From positions 10,284 to 74,283 of the forward strand of contig DAOTXW010000025.1 in the NCBI GenBank assembly GCA_034435035.1: a DNA stretch of 64,000 bases, in the 5' to 3' direction. Under the pieces are notes generated by a model, which saw nothing but the letters and a program-made list of their open reading frames with translations, was not told the DNA's origin and did no database searches. This document shows positions 63,169-64,000 of this stretch, one piece after another; positions within the stretch are counted from its first letter, which is position 1; each line of letters opens with the position of its first letter. The DNA comes from JAHEME01 sp034435035 (GTDB taxonomy: Bacteria > Chloroflexota > Anaerolineae > Aggregatilineales > UBA3940). The position numbers and the translations under genes are program-made.

Positions 63169-64000
63169 CTACATCAGCAGCCGCAGCGGATCTTCCAGGA
63201 TCTGCTTGACCGTCTGCAGGTACTGCGCGGCTTCGGCGCCGTCCGTCACCCGGTGATCGGCGCTGATCGTCGCCTTCATCCGCCAGCCGACCGTCAGCTC
63301 GCCGTCCACCACCACCGGCACCTGCGCCGCCGATCCCACCGCCACGATGGCGGCGGCGGGCGGGTTGATGATCGCCACGAAGTGATCCACCTCATACGCG
63401 CCCAGATTGGAGACGGCGATGGTCTCGCCCTCCACATCCTCCGGGCGCACTTTGCCCGTGCGGGCGCGCTCGATCATCTCGGCGTGGCTGCGGGCCATAA
63501 CCGTCAGCGGCGTGCTGTCGGCGTCCGGGCTGACCACGTTCAGCAGCCCGTTCTCGACGGCGACCGCGATCCCCACATTGATGCGCCCGTGCCGGACGAC
63601 GGTATCCCCGTTGAATGAGGCGTTGATATTCGGGAACTCGCGCAGGGCCAGCGCCACCGCCTTGACGATCAGATCGTTGACGCTGATCTTCACCCCCTGC
63701 GCCTCCAGCCGGCGGTTGAGGTCCTTGCGCAGCTCCAGCGCTGGCCCCATATCGATCGTCGCGGTGACGTAGAAGTGCGGCACGGTGGTCTTGCTCTCCA
63801 CCATGCGCTGCGCGATGCGCCGGCGCATCTTCGGCGTCTCGATCACCTGATCGCCGGCAGCCGGGGCCAGCGGGGCGCGGGCAACAGCCGCCGGCGGCGC
63901 CGCCGGCCCCTGGCTGAGAGCCTGGCGGAACGCCTCCACATCGGCCCGCACGATGCGGCCCTGCGGCCCGCTGCCGCTGATCGCCGCCAGGTTGACGCCC
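63169..64000 (-). CDS. 2-oxoacid dehydrogenase E2 acyltransferase, 5' end outside window
   Basis: The C-terminal part (about 277 residues) of a dihydrolipoamide acyltransferase, as in pyruvate or branched-chain dehydrogenase complexes. At the edge is a peripheral subunit-binding domain end (GVNLAAISGSGPQGRIVRADV), then an Ala/Pro linker. The catalytic domain (MRRRIAQRMVESKTTVPHFYV) ends with the active-site His in ISADHRVTDGAEAAQYL. The reading frame is open to base 64000, so the lipoyl domain and start lie beyond. The specific complex cannot be told. Confidence 0.93.
   Translation of the reverse strand, partial: GVNLAAISGSGPQGRIVRADVEAFRQALSQGPAAPPAAVARAPLAPAAGDQVIETPKMRRRIAQRMVESKTTVPHFYVTATIDMGPALELRKDLNRRLEAQGVKISVNDLIVKAVALALREFPNINASFNGDTVVRHGRINVGIAVAVENGLLNVVSPDADSTPLTVMARSHAEMIERARTGKVRPEDVEGETIAVSNLGAYEVDHFVAIINPPAAAIVAVGSAAQVPVVVDGELTVGWRMKATISADHRVTDGAEAAQYLQTVKQILEDPLRLLM

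Noticed and set aside
62312..63256. Plus-strand open frame over the small RNA and YvlD gene
   Set aside because: It crosses a strong terminator and runs antisense to a recognised family; no RBS.

Overview
The window is GC-rich (roughly two thirds G+C) and almost fully coding. It looks like a chromosomal segment of a Chloroflexota bacterium of the Anaerolineae type. The reasons are the many Thr/Pro-rich lipoproteins and beta-propeller or beta-helix surface proteins, the fused Ser/Thr kinase-ATPase-TPR regulator, orphan DICT and STAS/RsbW modules, Flp-type minipilins, a Gly-for-His MurG variant, and a Gram-positive-style LexA box. The taxonomic call is inference; no rRNA is present.

Layout. 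1-7.4 kb (minus strand) is a wall-synthesis and division operon read right to left: SGNH hydrolase, ftsW, HAD phosphatase, murG, CvpA-like protein, small membrane protein, murC. It ends at a RelE-like toxin remnant at the window edge. 7.6-15.2 kb (plus) holds an SH3 lipoprotein, a DICT protein, a secreted zinc metalloprotease, a TPR regulator fragment, a CheY-like receiver, an IYD-like nitroreductase and a small unknown protein. 15.3-16.8 kb (minus) is a solitary phage-type terminase large subunit behind a LexA-like operator and a possible attenuator. 17.0-17.45 kb holds two 48-residue Flp pilin genes with matching promoters. 17.6-25.4 kb holds a membrane-tailed unknown, a secreted FN3 protein, a lipoprotein, the SRP RNA gene (ffs), a DUF348/G5/3D cell-wall protein and a site-2 protease. 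25.7-31 kb holds a GT-C glycosyltransferase, a GH5-like lipoprotein and a membrane histidine kinase. 31-38.5 kb (minus) is an export block: an FtsX/MacB-like permease, then a heterodimeric ABC exporter with a SpoIIAA-like gene between its halves, then a GNAT enzyme.

38.5-46 kb holds a WD40 lipoprotein, a PD-(D/E)XK nuclease-like protein, an MDR dehydrogenase, a PD40 propeller protein, a cNMP-binding histidine kinase and two small membrane proteins. 46.3-49 kb holds two tandem secreted beta-helix paralogues. 49-54.4 kb holds gcvT, a propeller lipoprotein, a DUF1801 protein, a Pmp3/YqaE peptide and a GH43-like lipoprotein. 54.4-57.3 kb (minus) is an rsbW-rsbV-GT-C operon. 57.5-62.2 kb holds a Cys-rich repeat protein and the 1143-residue kinase-ATPase-TPR protein. 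62.3-62.5 kb encodes a terminator-ended small RNA whose ends match a tmRNA tRNA-like domain but which has no room for a tag ORF. The window closes with a YvlD-type membrane protein and a truncated 2-oxoacid dehydrogenase E2 gene.

The genes mainly serve the cell envelope: peptidoglycan synthesis, export, lipoprotein-anchored carbohydrate binding and hydrolysis, pilins, and signalling by kinases and a partner switch. The observations most worth follow-up are the tmRNA-like RNA, the SOS-box/attenuator/terminase unit, the heterodimeric exporter with its STAS-like insert, the Cys-rich protein with a fresh 90-bp duplication, and leaderless promoters.
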